Shown here: one piece after another, positions 11,101 through 20,274 of the stretch
Layout: each line of letters opens with the position of its first letter
Position numbering within the stretch: the first letter of the stretch is position 1
Source of the DNA: Idiomarinaceae bacterium
GTDB taxonomy: Bacteria; Pseudomonadota; Gammaproteobacteria; Enterobacterales; Alteromonadaceae
Direction: 5' to 3'
Length of the DNA: 64,000 nucleotides
Assembly: GCA_002685255.1 (NCBI GenBank)
Contig: NYWU01000034.1
Span: 62,001 to 126,000 of the forward strand
Position numbers and translations under genes: made by a program
Notes under the pieces: model-generated
What the model was told of the DNA's origin: nothing
Databases searched by the model: none
Seen by the model: the letters and a program-made list of their open reading frames with translations, nothing else

Positions 11101-12034
11101 CGCTGGCGAAAATCAAAATATCACCGGGACCTTCGGCTTGCAGCTCTTGCACCGCATCTAATAAACTTGCCAGAACATCATTCTGAGCCTCAGGTTGCTC
11201 CGATGGGTCACGATAACGCACTTCGACAGGGTACGTGCGCCCGCTTACAGTGAGTACAGGCGCATTATCAAAATGCTTAGAGAAACGTTCGGTTTCTATC
11301 GTTGCCGACGTGATGATAATTTTGAGATCGGGGCGTTTGCGGCGCAGTTGATGTAACACGCCAAGCAAGAAATCGATATTTAAGCTGCGTTCATGCGCCT
11401 CATCGATGACAATTGCGTCATACTGTAGCAATAAAGGATCATTTTGCAGCTCCGATAACAACATACCATCGGTCATTAACTTAACTGCAGTGGTCGGTGC
11501 CGTTTCGTCTTGAAAACGGATCTTATAACCGACCTGCTGCTTTTGCGTATCACCGAGCTCTTCACCAATACGCGCGGCGACACTACGTGCCGCCAGTCGA
11601 CGAGGTTGCGTGTGTGCGATAGTGCCTTTACGCCCATACCCCAATTCGAGCAACATCTTGGGTAACTGAGTCGTTTTACCCGAACCCGTTTCACCCGCAA
11701 TAATGACCACCGGATGTTCGCGCATCGCGGTTAAAATACGCTCGCGTTCCTGCGCGACCGGCAGTTGTTCGGGGTAATCCAGTTTAAATTGTTGCTCTTG
11801 CCGCGCGAGCAAATGCAATTGCGCTGCCTCGATATCCTGCTCAATTTGGCTTTGCACGCGCGCGCGCCGCTCAGCATCTTTAATTTTGACACTGCCACGC
11901 AGCCGCCCTCTAAGAAGAGCGGCATCCGCTAACGTACATTCTGCCAGTGCATTGGCAAATTTATCGAGCACCTGTTTTTGCGCTTGTTTTTGCTCCGCAG
12001 ATAGCGGTTTAGTTTTTTGGGGGGTACGACTCAT
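8090..12034 (-). CDS. hrpA: ATP-dependent RNA helicase HrpA (DEAH-box)
   Basis: DEAH-box RNA helicase of 1314 residues (E. coli HrpA about 1300). Walker A GETGSGKT is at residues 114-121, followed by DEAH (VIDEAHERS), SAT (IITSATIET) and motif VI (NQRKGRCGRVGPG). Then come the helicase-associated and OB domains and the long DUF3418-type C-terminal extension typical of bacterial HrpA. HrpA acts on mRNA and on stalled or collided ribosomes. It starts 11 bases after the asparaginase stop, so the two minus-strand genes are probably co-transcribed. Confidence 0.96.
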   Translation of the reverse strand: MSRTPQKTKPLSAEQKQAQKQVLDKFANALAECTLADAALLRGRLRGSVKIKDAERRARVQSQIEQDIEAAQLHLLARQEQQFKLDYPEQLPVAQERERILTAMREHPVVIIAGETGSGKTTQLPKMLLELGYGRKGTIAHTQPRRLAARSVAARIGEELGDTQKQQVGYKIRFQDETAPTTAVKLMTDGMLLSELQNDPLLLQYDAIVIDEAHERSLNIDFLLGVLHQLRRKRPDLKIIITSATIETERFSKHFDNAPVLTVSGRTYPVEVRYRDPSEQPEAQNDVLASLLDAVQELQAEGPGDILIFASGEREIRDYAEAIQELQLRDTEVLPLYARLSSSEQNRVFQSHSQRRVVIATNVAETSLTVPGIRYVIDPGTVRMSRYSYRTKVQRLPIEPISQASANQRKGRCGRVGPGICIRLYSEEDFLSRPEYTDPEILRTNLAAVILQMSAMRLGDIRRFPFVQKPDERFIKDGLNLLEELNAIAPNRKQQQPRLTDTGRQLARLPLDPKLARMVLAGHEQGCVREMLIITSALSIQDPRERPSDAQEKSDQAHARFADDNSDFMSYLNLWNYLREQQKTLSGNQFRKQLKKEYLHFLRVREWQDVYTQSRQTARELGLRINEEPATYEQVHRALLAGLLSQVGLKDAKHEYQGARQTRFHIFPGSHLFGRPPKWVVSAELVETSKLYARVNGKVEPEWIEQAAGHLVKKQYLEPHFEAKQGSVVADEQVTLLGLILVARRRVQFGPIDPALARHIFIREGLAQGQIKRQLPFIKHNLDLIASVQKLEEKSRRRDILVDEQELFEAYERHIPEGIYNEKLLAGWWHKAAKSEPKLLFFDREDLIDADTSHITEQSYPEFWRQGNLKLPLSYHFEPSAEDDGVSVNIQLAILNQVENEGFDWHIPALREERITALIKSLPKPIRRNFVPAPNFAQAVFADIEPGELSMLEAMCKKLLRMTGVRVEPSDFKPEQIDAHLQMNFKILDGKKLIRQGRDLTVLKNALSGRVQARLDKTAGQEVEREPLETWSINDLPKVVSEKQHGFEMRAYPAVTVTPDDQLQVQMFDHQKEAELAHAQGIRALVLKQVPSPIKYLQKSLSNKAKLAMYFNPWGKVDALIKDCIDAAVDNLYQDFVAEQDEVRTESAFNALVEKTRAELNERVERIAQQVEQCLIRSNDLKKQLKGKIPLDQIQSRGDVQKQVESLVYRGFVSEVGAERLQDIERYLSALQRRLQKLPENPNKDRLATLMLDELTESYNALVKRYRRIVPTEVREIYWMIQELRVSLFAQTLGTKYPVSEKRIKQAINEIKAP

Positions 12035-12045
12035 AAACGCCCGCT

Positions 12046-13098
12046 TTAATCCTCATCTTTGTAAATCGCTGTATGAACGTTGCCATTGCGAATATAACCA
12101 CGGTACATACCTTCAGTGTTAAACGGTGTAGCAATATGCCCTTGCGCATCCATGATAATGACACCACCGGTGCCACCGGCTTGCTCTAACACACCATGAA
12201 TCACTGCATCACCGGCTTCTTCTACCGTTTGATTCTGGTACTTAACTCGTGCACAGATATCCGCTGCTACATGGTAACGAATAAAGTACTCGCCATGACC
12301 GGTTGCGGAGACACCACAACTACTATTGTCTGCCCAAGTTCCTGCGCCAATAATCGGTGAATCCCCTATTCTACCATAACGCTTAGCCGTCATCCCGCCG
12401 GTTGATGTACCAGCACTGAGGTTACCCGACTGATCCAGTGCAACAGCGCCCACGGTGCCGTATTTATAATCGAGATCGAGATAGCGCCAAGCTTGTTGTT
12501 CGGGCTGCTCACTTTTACGAATCGTTTCTTTCGCGTTAATGAGTTGCTGATAACGATGGTCAGTATCAAAGTAACTATTATCAACCTGCGCTAAACCTTG
12601 CTGCTGAGCAAATTGTGCTGCCCCATCGCCACTGAGCATCACATGCACCGACTTATCCATGATGGAGCGCGCCAGTGCTATCGGGCTTTTTACCGTCTTA
12701 ACCCCAGCAACAGCACCTGCATTGCCCGTTGCACCGTCCATAATAGACGCATCAAGTTCATGCTCACCATCCCAGGTATACACCGCGCCTTTGCCCGCAT
12801 TAAATAAGGGGGAATCCTCCATCACTTGAATCGCACTAATCACCGCATCAGTGCTACTGCCGCCTTGCTCAAGTATCGCGTATCCCGCCTGTAATGCCTG
12901 TTCGAGTTTCGCGTGGTACGTTGCCTCTTGTTCCTCGCTTAAATTAGCTCGGGTAATGGTGCCTGCGCCACCGTGAATAACCAGTGCAATGGGTTTTTCA
13001 CTGTCTGTTTGTTCGTGCGTTTCGGCATTCGCGGCCACTGTAGTGAACGTTCCCGCTAATGCGAGCGTAAGCATTGTGAGTGTTGTTTTTATTCTCAT
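12046..13098 (-). CDS. Isoaspartyl peptidase / L-asparaginase family protein, exported
   Basis: N-terminal-nucleophile (Ntn) hydrolase of the IaaA/plant-type asparaginase family, 350 residues. A signal peptide (about residues 1-25, ending AANA) predicts a periplasmic location. The family hallmark HGGAGT is at about 42-47. The autocleavage and nucleophile threonine is Thr215 in KYGTVGAVALD, followed by STGGMTAKRYGRIGDSPIIG, which lines the substrate pocket. Such enzymes self-cleave into alpha and beta chains and hydrolyse isoaspartyl dipeptides and asparagine. An AGGA ribosome site precedes the ATG. Which substrate is preferred cannot be told from sequence. Confidence 0.9.
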   Translation of the reverse strand: MRIKTTLTMLTLALAGTFTTVAANAETHEQTDSEKPIALVIHGGAGTITRANLSEEQEATYHAKLEQALQAGYAILEQGGSSTDAVISAIQVMEDSPLFNAGKGAVYTWDGEHELDASIMDGATGNAGAVAGVKTVKSPIALARSIMDKSVHVMLSGDGAAQFAQQQGLAQVDNSYFDTDHRYQQLINAKETIRKSEQPEQQAWRYLDLDYKYGTVGAVALDQSGNLSAGTSTGGMTAKRYGRIGDSPIIGAGTWADNSSCGVSATGHGEYFIRYHVAADICARVKYQNQTVEEAGDAVIHGVLEQAGGTGGVIIMDAQGHIATPFNTEGMYRGYIRNGNVHTAIYKDED

Positions 13099-13178
13099 CG
13101 TTCTATCCTGAGTAAGGGATTGAACTACACATTACAGGGTAATCGAAACCACAATGCAACGTTTTTGGAGGTAACAGT

Positions 13179-13418
13179 ATGCCCACTTATCGCGTTAACT
13201 ATGATCACCTCGGCGCACCCGAGCAGGTGCAACTAAATGTCCCCACGGCTGAACACTCGGATAGCGACCGCGCACTCCGCGACGAAATCGCCCGACGCCT
13301 AGCGGAACGGGTACTGCCACATGCCGAGCTAGCGATTAATCACGATGACCACCGTAATGTTGAAGAAAAGCTATACAAGGCATACGACTTGAAAATCACT
13401 CATATTGAGCGGCTATGA
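13179..13418 (+). CDS. Small conserved-looking protein of unknown function (79 aa)
   Basis: I do not recognise this family. It is a hydrophilic, His/Asp-rich 79-residue protein with no signal peptide, membrane segment or cysteine. The middle (about residues 28-50, SDSDRALRDEIARRLAERVL) should form an amphipathic helix. A strong GGAGG stands 7 bases before the ATG, so translation is likely. It lies between the divergent asparaginase and co-directional sbcB, with a 98-base gap before sbcB. Confidence 0.7.
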   Translation: MPTYRVNYDHLGAPEQVQLNVPTAEHSDSDRALRDEIARRLAERVLPHAELAINHDDHRNVEEKLYKAYDLKITHIERL

Positions 13419-13516
13419 TGGCCGCTCTTAGCGACTCCAGCATCAAAGTGCTAATATTGCAGGGCTAACAACAATGGTGTAGCCTCCAAGCCAACTAAAT
13501 TGAGTCGGTATGAAAC

Positions 13517-14980
13517 ATGCAATCCGTTCCAGAAAACAATAAAAACCAACCCACCTTCTACTGGCACGACTACGAAACGTGGGGTGCACGGCCACTGATT
13601 GATAGGCCTGCGCAATTTGCTGGGATGCGCACCACGTTGGACTTTCAACCAGTGGGACGCCCTCTAACGATCTATGCGCAACCCACGCCGGACTTTTTAC
13701 CCGACCCCGAAGCGGTCCTCATTACTGGGATTACTCCGCAATACGCGCTTAATCAAGGCGTTAATGAAGCCAACTTTGCGCAAGCCATTGTGCAAGAAAT
13801 GAGTCAACCTAATACGATTATTATTGGTTATAACAACATCCGGTTTGATGACGAGGTAACGAGGTCACTGTGTTATCGCAATTTTTATGACCCTTATGCC
13901 CACACTTGGCAGAATGGCAATTCGCGTTGGGATCTAATTGACGTAGTACGTGCCTGTTATGCGCTGCGTCCCGAAGGTATAAATTGGCCAGAAGATGCGG
14001 ATGGTCGAGTGACCTTACGACTTGAAAAGCTAACCCAAGCTAATCGTATTGATCACGGACAAGCGCATGATGCCATGTCCGATGTCCGAGCGACCATCGC
14101 GATGGCACAACTGATTGCCGAGAAGCAACCGAAACTGTGGCAGTTTGCCTTACAGCATCGCCATAAGAATGACCTGATGAACCTCATTAATTGGCAGCAG
14201 ATTAAGCCTTTGGTGCACGTCTCGGGTTTGTATGGCGCCGATAATTTCTTCGTATCGGCTGTGCTGCCGATTGGTTTTCACGCTCAACGTGCTAACGCAC
14301 TGATCGCTTGGGATCTACGTATTAATCCAGCAGATTTTGCGGATTATTCGACTGAGCAATTACGAGATTTACTCTTTGCCTCACGTCAGCAGCATGAGAC
14401 CAACGGAACCCAACGACCCGGCGCCACCCAGATTACGCTAAATCGTTGCCCGTTCTTAGCGCCGCTGGCAACGCTGACTGCGGAAGCGCAACAGCGTACC
14501 CAAATCGACTTGACTACGCTGAATGAACGAACCCAATGGCTAGTTCAAAATAGCGATTTCCGTGATCGTATTATGACGATATTTGATAATTCAGCGGAGG
14601 ACCGCAGCGAAAAACCGATGTTAGACGTTGACCAGCGCTTATACGATGGCTTTTTTGACGCGCAAGATAAGCAGAACTTGCAGATGATTCGTTCGATGAA
14701 GCCAGAGCAGTTAGCCGGTGTCGAACTCAACACGCAAGATAATCGCCTACCCGAGCTATTATTTCGTTACCGTGCACGTAATTATCCGGCGACATTGGAC
14801 CAAAATGAGCTCCAACGCTGGCAACAATTTTGTCGACAACGCCTCACCGAACCAAGTAATGGACAACTTTCCATTACTGAGTTTGCAGAAAAGCTTGAAG
14901 GTTTAGCGCAGCAGTATCAGGATAATAAACATCGCATGCAACTGCTGAAATCACTTTATGACTACGCGCAAGGGCTTTGA
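13517..14980 (+). CDS. sbcB: Exodeoxyribonuclease I
   Basis: Single-strand-specific 3'-5' exonuclease I, 487 residues (E. coli 475), acting in mismatch repair and recombination. The N-terminal DEDDh fold starts with FYWHDYETWG (first acidic pair). IGYNNIRFDDEVTR carries the next aspartate, and HDAMSDVRAT has the catalytic His-Asp motif III. SH3-like and helical extension domains follow, as in E. coli ExoI. The C-terminus overlaps the next gene by 23 bases. Confidence 0.96.
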   Translation: MQSVPENNKNQPTFYWHDYETWGARPLIDRPAQFAGMRTTLDFQPVGRPLTIYAQPTPDFLPDPEAVLITGITPQYALNQGVNEANFAQAIVQEMSQPNTIIIGYNNIRFDDEVTRSLCYRNFYDPYAHTWQNGNSRWDLIDVVRACYALRPEGINWPEDADGRVTLRLEKLTQANRIDHGQAHDAMSDVRATIAMAQLIAEKQPKLWQFALQHRHKNDLMNLINWQQIKPLVHVSGLYGADNFFVSAVLPIGFHAQRANALIAWDLRINPADFADYSTEQLRDLLFASRQQHETNGTQRPGATQITLNRCPFLAPLATLTAEAQQRTQIDLTTLNERTQWLVQNSDFRDRIMTIFDNSAEDRSEKPMLDVDQRLYDGFFDAQDKQNLQMIRSMKPEQLAGVELNTQDNRLPELLFRYRARNYPATLDQNELQRWQQFCRQRLTEPSNGQLSITEFAEKLEGLAQQYQDNKHRMQLLKSLYDYAQGL

Positions 14981-16580
14981 ACATAGTTTTGACTATATCG
15001 TCGTCGGTGGCGGTTCAGCGGGCTGTGTGCTCGCCAATCGACTGAGTGAAGACGGACGATTCCGCATTTTACTATTAGAAGCTGGGCGCAAGCGGCCCGG
15101 CTTTTTTTCTACCATGCCCTCTGGCTTTGCCCGCTTTATTCATAGCCCGACCTTTAATTGGCTTTACCGCGGCAAAAGCTTTGCTGAGCAAACAACCTAC
15201 ACACCGCGAGGCAAAGGGTTGGGTGGCTCAAGCGCCATCAATGCGATGATTTACTGTCGTGGTAGTCAGAGCGACTATCAACGTTGGGCTGATGCGGCGG
15301 GTAACGAGTGGAGTTACTCTGCATTACTCCCCTACTTTAAGAAGTCAGAAGCCAATCAACGTGGTGCTAACTATTACCATGGCGACAGCGGTCCGTTAAA
15401 AGTCAGTGATAAAGTACCCTATTACCCCGTCTGCCGTGCATTTGTGGAAGCCTGCCAAGAGCTCGGACTGCCATATAATCATGATTTTAATGGCGATACC
15501 TTAACAGGTGCAGGCCCATTTCAATTTACCATGGCGAATGGTGAGCGCTGTAGCACCTATAAAGCTTACTTAAAACCAGTGACAGAACGACGCAACCTGA
15601 CCATACTATCGGGCTACGAAGTGTATCGCGTTCTAATTGATGGTCACAACGCTCAAGGTGTGGAGGCGTTTTCTAAGGGACAAAAACACCATTTTTATGC
15701 GCGCCGCGAAGTCATTCTCGCCGCTGGAGCACTCGCATCACCTGTTATCTTGCAACGTTCGGGCGTTGGTGACAGCGAATCACTTAACTTGGCGCATGTG
15801 CCGGTGGTCTACCATGCGCCCGAAGTGGGTAACAATCTTGCCGAACACGCGGATATTTGTATCCATGTGAAAAATAAAAAGCGGAATGGACTGACACTCA
15901 CGCCTTGGGGTCTAGTGAAACTCTTACCCGCGCTTTTGTACTACCTTATCAATAAAAACGGACAATTAAGCCATTCATTGGCCGAGGTAGGTGCATTTTT
16001 CGATGTAAGCGATAACGATTGGGCGAATGATAATGAGCCTAGATTTCAGTGCCATGTGCTACCCGTGATGTTTAAAGATTCGGGTTATAACTGGTGGCCC
16101 ACGCTTCAGCATGGTTTCAGTATTCATGTCTGTTTGCTGCGACCTGAGTCACGCGGAAGCATTCAGGTTAACCCCGAGGACCCGTTTGGAAAGCCACTCA
16201 TCAATTATCGTTTTTTCGATAACCCCAATGATTTAGTCGCGTTGACAGCCGCGGTTAAAAAAGTGTGTAGCTTACTTGAGTCTAATGCGCTGAAGCCGTA
16301 CGTAGGCAAACGGTTGTTCCCTCGCCCCTATAATCGAGATAGCGAACTAGCCCAGCAAATTACCGAGGAAATCGGCCTGATCTATCACCCCGTCGGGACA
16401 TGTCGGATGGGTCAAGACCAACAATCCGTCGTCGATCCGCGATGTTGTGTGCGCGGAGTTAACAATTTGCGCATTATTGATGCATCGGTTATGCCAGCAC
16501 CTATCAGTGGTAATACCAACGCCCCGACCATCGCTATAGCTGAAAAAGGCGCCGACTTGATTAAAGCCGACGCCTTTTAA
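14958..16580 (+). CDS. GMC-family FAD oxidoreductase (choline dehydrogenase-like)
   Basis: Glucose-methanol-choline oxidoreductase of 540 residues. The dinucleotide-binding motif VVGGGSAGCVLANRL is at about 15-29. The GMC signature 1 region is GKGLGGSSAINAM and signature 2 is GALASPVILQRSGVG. The C-terminal catalytic histidine lies in YHPVGTCRMG, and PISGNTNAPTIAIAEKGADL closes the flavin fold. The family oxidises alcohols; the closest named type is choline/long-chain alcohol dehydrogenase. There is no betaine operon here, so choline is unlikely to be the true substrate. The start overlaps the sbcB end by 23 bases in another frame, suggesting translational coupling. The RND-YCF48 pair lies convergent downstream. 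Confidence 0.88.
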   Translation: MTTRKGFEHSFDYIVVGGGSAGCVLANRLSEDGRFRILLLEAGRKRPGFFSTMPSGFARFIHSPTFNWLYRGKSFAEQTTYTPRGKGLGGSSAINAMIYCRGSQSDYQRWADAAGNEWSYSALLPYFKKSEANQRGANYYHGDSGPLKVSDKVPYYPVCRAFVEACQELGLPYNHDFNGDTLTGAGPFQFTMANGERCSTYKAYLKPVTERRNLTILSGYEVYRVLIDGHNAQGVEAFSKGQKHHFYARREVILAAGALASPVILQRSGVGDSESLNLAHVPVVYHAPEVGNNLAEHADICIHVKNKKRNGLTLTPWGLVKLLPALLYYLINKNGQLSHSLAEVGAFFDVSDNDWANDNEPRFQCHVLPVMFKDSGYNWWPTLQHGFSIHVCLLRPESRGSIQVNPEDPFGKPLINYRFFDNPNDLVALTAAVKKVCSLLESNALKPYVGKRLFPRPYNRDSELAQQITEEIGLIYHPVGTCRMGQDQQSVVDPRCCVRGVNNLRIIDASVMPAPISGNTNAPTIAIAEKGADLIKADAF

Positions 16581-16586
16581 TTTTGC
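16544..16586 (+). terminator. Possible terminator overlapping the end of the GMC gene
   Basis: AAAAGGCG (16544-16551) pairs with CGCCTTTT (16571-16578) and is followed by AATTTT. The loop of 19 bases is long but contains further short pairing. It lies partly inside the coding end of the GMC gene and 20 bases before the convergent RND stop. Confidence 0.4.
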
Positions 16587-16604
16587 TTCGTGAATTACAC
16601 GCGT

Positions 16605-18938
16605 TTATTTTTGATGCAGCTTTCCGACCTTAAATAGACGCGCTAACGCAGGTATCAAGATCAGAGCGCCTAACATATTCCAGAGGAACATGAAGGTCAG
16701 CAAAATACCCATATCCGCTTGGAATTTAATCGGCGAAAAGATCCAAGTCGCCACACCAATCGCCAGAGTTAGCCCTGTAAAGCCCACGGCTTTGCCGGTG
16801 TTTTCCAACGCGTAGCGGTACGTATTAGGTAGATCCATACCCTGCTGTAAGCCCTCTTTCACCTTACTATAGATATAGATGCCGTAATCAACACCGATAC
16901 CCACACCAAGAGCAATCACTGGTAAAGTAGCCACTTTAACCCCAATACCAAGCACCGCCATCAAGCCCTGACTCATGACCGTTGTAAAGGCTAGCGGAAG
17001 GACAATACAAGCCACTGTGCGTAAGCTTCTAAAGGTGATTAAGCAAAGAAAAATCACTACACCATAGACCCACAACAGCATTTTGTTTTGCGCACTTTCA
17101 ATGACGGAGTTTGTTGCCGCTTCAATACCGGAGTTACCCGCTGCCATTAACAGATCAATACCTTCTTTTTGGTAGCTCTGTTTAAATGACTCGACCGAGG
17201 CGACCACGTTCTTCAATGTTTCCGCTTTATGATCATCGAGATAAATGATAATCGGCGCCATCGAGCAATCGTTATTAATTAAGCCATCTGGAATACGGCT
17301 CAACGATGCATTGGTAACAAACTGGTTACGGTTTAAGGTGAACCATTTTAAATTACCTTCGTTAATGGCAAACATACCCATCTTTGACACGTATACAATC
17401 GACTTGACGTCTTGTACGCCGTTGGTGTTTTGCATATGCCAACTAAAGCGGTCCATAAACTCGAGGTTATTGTACGCGATACATTGCTGCGGTTCGGTCG
17501 CAGCCATGACTACGAAAATATCGGTACTTGAGCTGTAGTTATCAACGATGTAGGCATTATCGAGGTTATAGCGACTATCAGGACGCAGTTCCGGCGAACC
17601 TTTATCTAAGTCACCAATTTGCATCTGCTGACCATAATAAAGACCCCATGCCAATAACACTACCGCGATACCCAAGGCACTGTAGGCCCACTTAGGCTGA
17701 GCAAACTTCTCAAAAGTGCGTACCACGATGTGCTTTTCACTTTCTGCTTTACGGTGATATTCGACACCTTTATCAGACACCCCGAAGTACGACATCAGAA
17801 TAGGCAACAAACCCAAGTTCGTGAGCACCACAACCGCGACACCAATACTCGCTGCAATCGCAAGCTCTTTTATCACAGCGATATCAATCACCATCAGCGT
17901 GGTAAAGCCAATCGCATCACTCGCCAATGCGGTTAGACCCGCAATGTATAAGCTCCGAAAAGCAAGCTTGGACGCTTCAAATTTGTCGAAACCATGCGTG
18001 CGATTATAACCAATGGCATTAATAATTTGCACACCGTGAGAGACGCCAATAGCAAACACCAAAAACGGTACTAGCATCGAGTATGGGTTTATCCCGCTAC
18101 CAATCAGGTCGATAATTCCCAGTTGCCAAATCACGGCAATGATTGAGCAGCCCAGTACGGTGAAGGTACTACGCCAGCAGCGACTGTACACATACAACAT
18201 AGCCAAAGTGATAAGGATCGCTAGCAAGAAGAACAAACCCACTTGCTCGGCGCCATCGATCAAATCACCAATCAACTTGGCAAAACCGGTAATGTGAATA
18301 CCAATTTCATCACTTTGATATTTGTCACGGACTAAGGTTTCTAAGCGCTCCGAAAATTCCCCATAATCCAGCTTTTCGCCCGTTTCGGGATTCACTTCGT
18401 CGAGAGGGACATAAATGATAGTTGACTCGAAGTTGTTCGCAACCAGGTTACCCACCTCACCGGAGCGAAGCACATTTTCCCTCAGTTGAGCGATGGACTC
18501 TTTGCCACCGTCGTAACCGTCTGGGATGACCGGGCCGCCCACAAAGCCTTCCTCAGTGACTTCCATCCAACGTACATTGGGTGTCCATAAACTTCGTAAA
18601 CCTGAGCGATTAACACCAGGGATGTAGAACACTTCGTCGGTAATTTGCTTGACCGTTTCTTGGAACTCAGGCTCAAAAATATCGCCTTGCTTATTTTCAA
18701 CGGCAATACGCACCACGTTGCCAAGACTCGATAGATCCTTTTGGTATTCAAAATAATTTTGAATAAACGGATGCTGAGTCGGAATCATTTTGGTGAAAGA
18801 AGCGTCTGGGCGCACTTGAACGGCGTTGTAGCCCAGCACAAGGGTGACCGCCGCAAATAACAGTAACCAACCTAAACGAAACTTGAATAATGCCCGCTCG
18901 AGTAAAGAGGGTTTTTTATTTTCGATATTATTATCCAC
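16605..18938 (-). CDS. RND-superfamily (MMPL-type) membrane transporter
   Basis: Large integral membrane protein of 777 residues with RND/MMPL architecture. One N-terminal membrane segment (LGWLLLFAAVTLVLGY) and a periplasmic loop come first, then five clustered segments (about 225-390). A second segment near residue 415, a second large loop and a terminal five-segment bundle (about 625-765) follow. The duplicated GVGIGVDYGIYIYS and AIGVSHGVQIINA segments are typical of this superfamily. The start is GTG, one base after the YCF48 stop, so the pair is translationally coupled. Homologs travel with YCF48-like, DUF1329 and DUF1302 genes. The cargo is unknown, though lipids or hydrophobic compounds are commonly suggested for MMPL proteins. 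Confidence 0.88.
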   Translation of the reverse strand: MDNNIENKKPSLLERALFKFRLGWLLLFAAVTLVLGYNAVQVRPDASFTKMIPTQHPFIQNYFEYQKDLSSLGNVVRIAVENKQGDIFEPEFQETVKQITDEVFYIPGVNRSGLRSLWTPNVRWMEVTEEGFVGGPVIPDGYDGGKESIAQLRENVLRSGEVGNLVANNFESTIIYVPLDEVNPETGEKLDYGEFSERLETLVRDKYQSDEIGIHITGFAKLIGDLIDGAEQVGLFFLLAILITLAMLYVYSRCWRSTFTVLGCSIIAVIWQLGIIDLIGSGINPYSMLVPFLVFAIGVSHGVQIINAIGYNRTHGFDKFEASKLAFRSLYIAGLTALASDAIGFTTLMVIDIAVIKELAIAASIGVAVVVLTNLGLLPILMSYFGVSDKGVEYHRKAESEKHIVVRTFEKFAQPKWAYSALGIAVVLLAWGLYYGQQMQIGDLDKGSPELRPDSRYNLDNAYIVDNYSSSTDIFVVMAATEPQQCIAYNNLEFMDRFSWHMQNTNGVQDVKSIVYVSKMGMFAINEGNLKWFTLNRNQFVTNASLSRIPDGLINNDCSMAPIIIYLDDHKAETLKNVVASVESFKQSYQKEGIDLLMAAGNSGIEAATNSVIESAQNKMLLWVYGVVIFLCLITFRSLRTVACIVLPLAFTTVMSQGLMAVLGIGVKVATLPVIALGVGIGVDYGIYIYSKVKEGLQQGMDLPNTYRYALENTGKAVGFTGLTLAIGVATWIFSPIKFQADMGILLTFMFLWNMLGALILIPALARLFKVGKLHQK

Positions 18939-18939
18939 G

Positions 18940-20112
18940 CTACTCTAGCCCCTTTTCCGCTGTGTCACTTTGGGTTGTTTTTGCTGGCCAATAGTAAATA
19001 CCAGAACGACTGGTCAGTACTTTTTTGCCGTTAAATTCAACCATATCGCCGAATACAGCACTACTTGGATGTGTGTGTTCAGTCACGTCGAGAGAGGGCG
19101 TAATTTCTAAAATGACACCTGAGTTACCCACGATCCATTGAGTACCTTTAGTATCCGCGTAGCCACTCATCAAGTTGGCATCCGCAGGGCTATCAATTGC
19201 GGTATAACGCTCACCTAAGTCGTCCGAGACAAACATATTGCCACGTAGTCCATAGGTCCATAACCGACCTTGGTTATCAAAGTGAGCACCAAACAATGAA
19301 CCATCGTACGGCGGTGCAACCGACGACCATGATGCGCCGCCATCTTGGCTCGCATACGCGGTACCCGCTTCACCGGCGATAAATACATTGTCGCCCTGCG
19401 TAGCGATGGCGTTTAAGTGAAAACCATTTGGGTTATCTAGACGACCACTAATAAGTTGCCAATTCGCCCCCTTATCTTGGCTGACCAACAAAGTGTTGTA
19501 AGCGCCTACCGCCAGCACATCGCCATTGGCTAGCGTTTTAATATCCAATATCGGTTTTGAAGGGCCTGTCTCTTGTTTTGCACGTTGTGCATTTTCTAAA
19601 TAGAACTTGGCATCATCAAGCGCCCACTGCAAATCACCCGACTCATCACCGTCTGCGGCTATTTTTTGTTCGAGTTCTGCAATGCGTTGCTGATAAAACG
19701 CAACTTCAAGATCGAGCAGATCAAAGCCATCAAAGATACGCTGCCAAGTATTGCCGCCATCGGTCGTTTTTAATATCACGCCATGGTGACCTGCGGCATA
19801 GCCTATCGAGTCAGATTCGAAGTCGACACTGGTCAGTAACACACTGGTCGGAACATTAGCCTGTTTCCATGTGTTACTATTGAGATCTCGAGTAATGATA
19901 TTGCCATGTGAGCCGACCGCAACAAGGCGGTTAGATAGCTTAGCGGTTGCAATAAGCGGGTTTTTTATAATTAGTTTGCTGCTTGCTTGCATTGCCGGCG
20001 CGTAAATCACATCAAATTCTTGCTGCGACGACACATCGGTTTCTTGTGCGAATGCAAAAGTGCTCAAAACCCCACTGAGCAACAACCCAATATGGGTTGG
20101 GGACAGACGCAT
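18940..20112 (-). CDS. Exported YCF48/BNR-repeat beta-propeller protein
   Basis: 390-residue secreted or periplasmic protein. A signal peptide (residues 1-22, ending FAFAQ) is followed by repeated propeller blades with the motifs GVILKTTDGGNTWQRI, LLVSQDKGANWQLI, AYASQDGGASWSSV and MFVSDDLGERY. These are the BNR-like blades found in YCF48/photosystem II assembly-factor relatives. A charged helical stretch (about 140-180) interrupts the blades. The gene has an AGGAGG ribosome site, sits directly upstream of the RND transporter, and diverges from the DUF1329 gene. It probably acts with the transporter in the envelope; its binding partner is unknown. Confidence 0.85.
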   Translation of the reverse strand: MRLSPTHIGLLLSGVLSTFAFAQETDVSSQQEFDVIYAPAMQASSKLIIKNPLIATAKLSNRLVAVGSHGNIITRDLNSNTWKQANVPTSVLLTSVDFESDSIGYAAGHHGVILKTTDGGNTWQRIFDGFDLLDLEVAFYQQRIAELEQKIAADGDESGDLQWALDDAKFYLENAQRAKQETGPSKPILDIKTLANGDVLAVGAYNTLLVSQDKGANWQLISGRLDNPNGFHLNAIATQGDNVFIAGEAGTAYASQDGGASWSSVAPPYDGSLFGAHFDNQGRLWTYGLRGNMFVSDDLGERYTAIDSPADANLMSGYADTKGTQWIVGNSGVILEITPSLDVTEHTHPSSAVFGDMVEFNGKKVLTSRSGIYYWPAKTTQSDTAEKGLE

Positions 20113-20274
20113 GGAACCTCCTAAACAAAAAAAATGTCTTAGAATTGTATAAGGTTATATTCATTTGAAAACCTTTTTCGCATATTTTCCTGCTTTTTTT
20201 AGTGAAACTATTGTCTTACAGGTCTAACCTCTGGCAAAGTGATGTACGAAAGTAGAACAACAAGGAAATTACCC

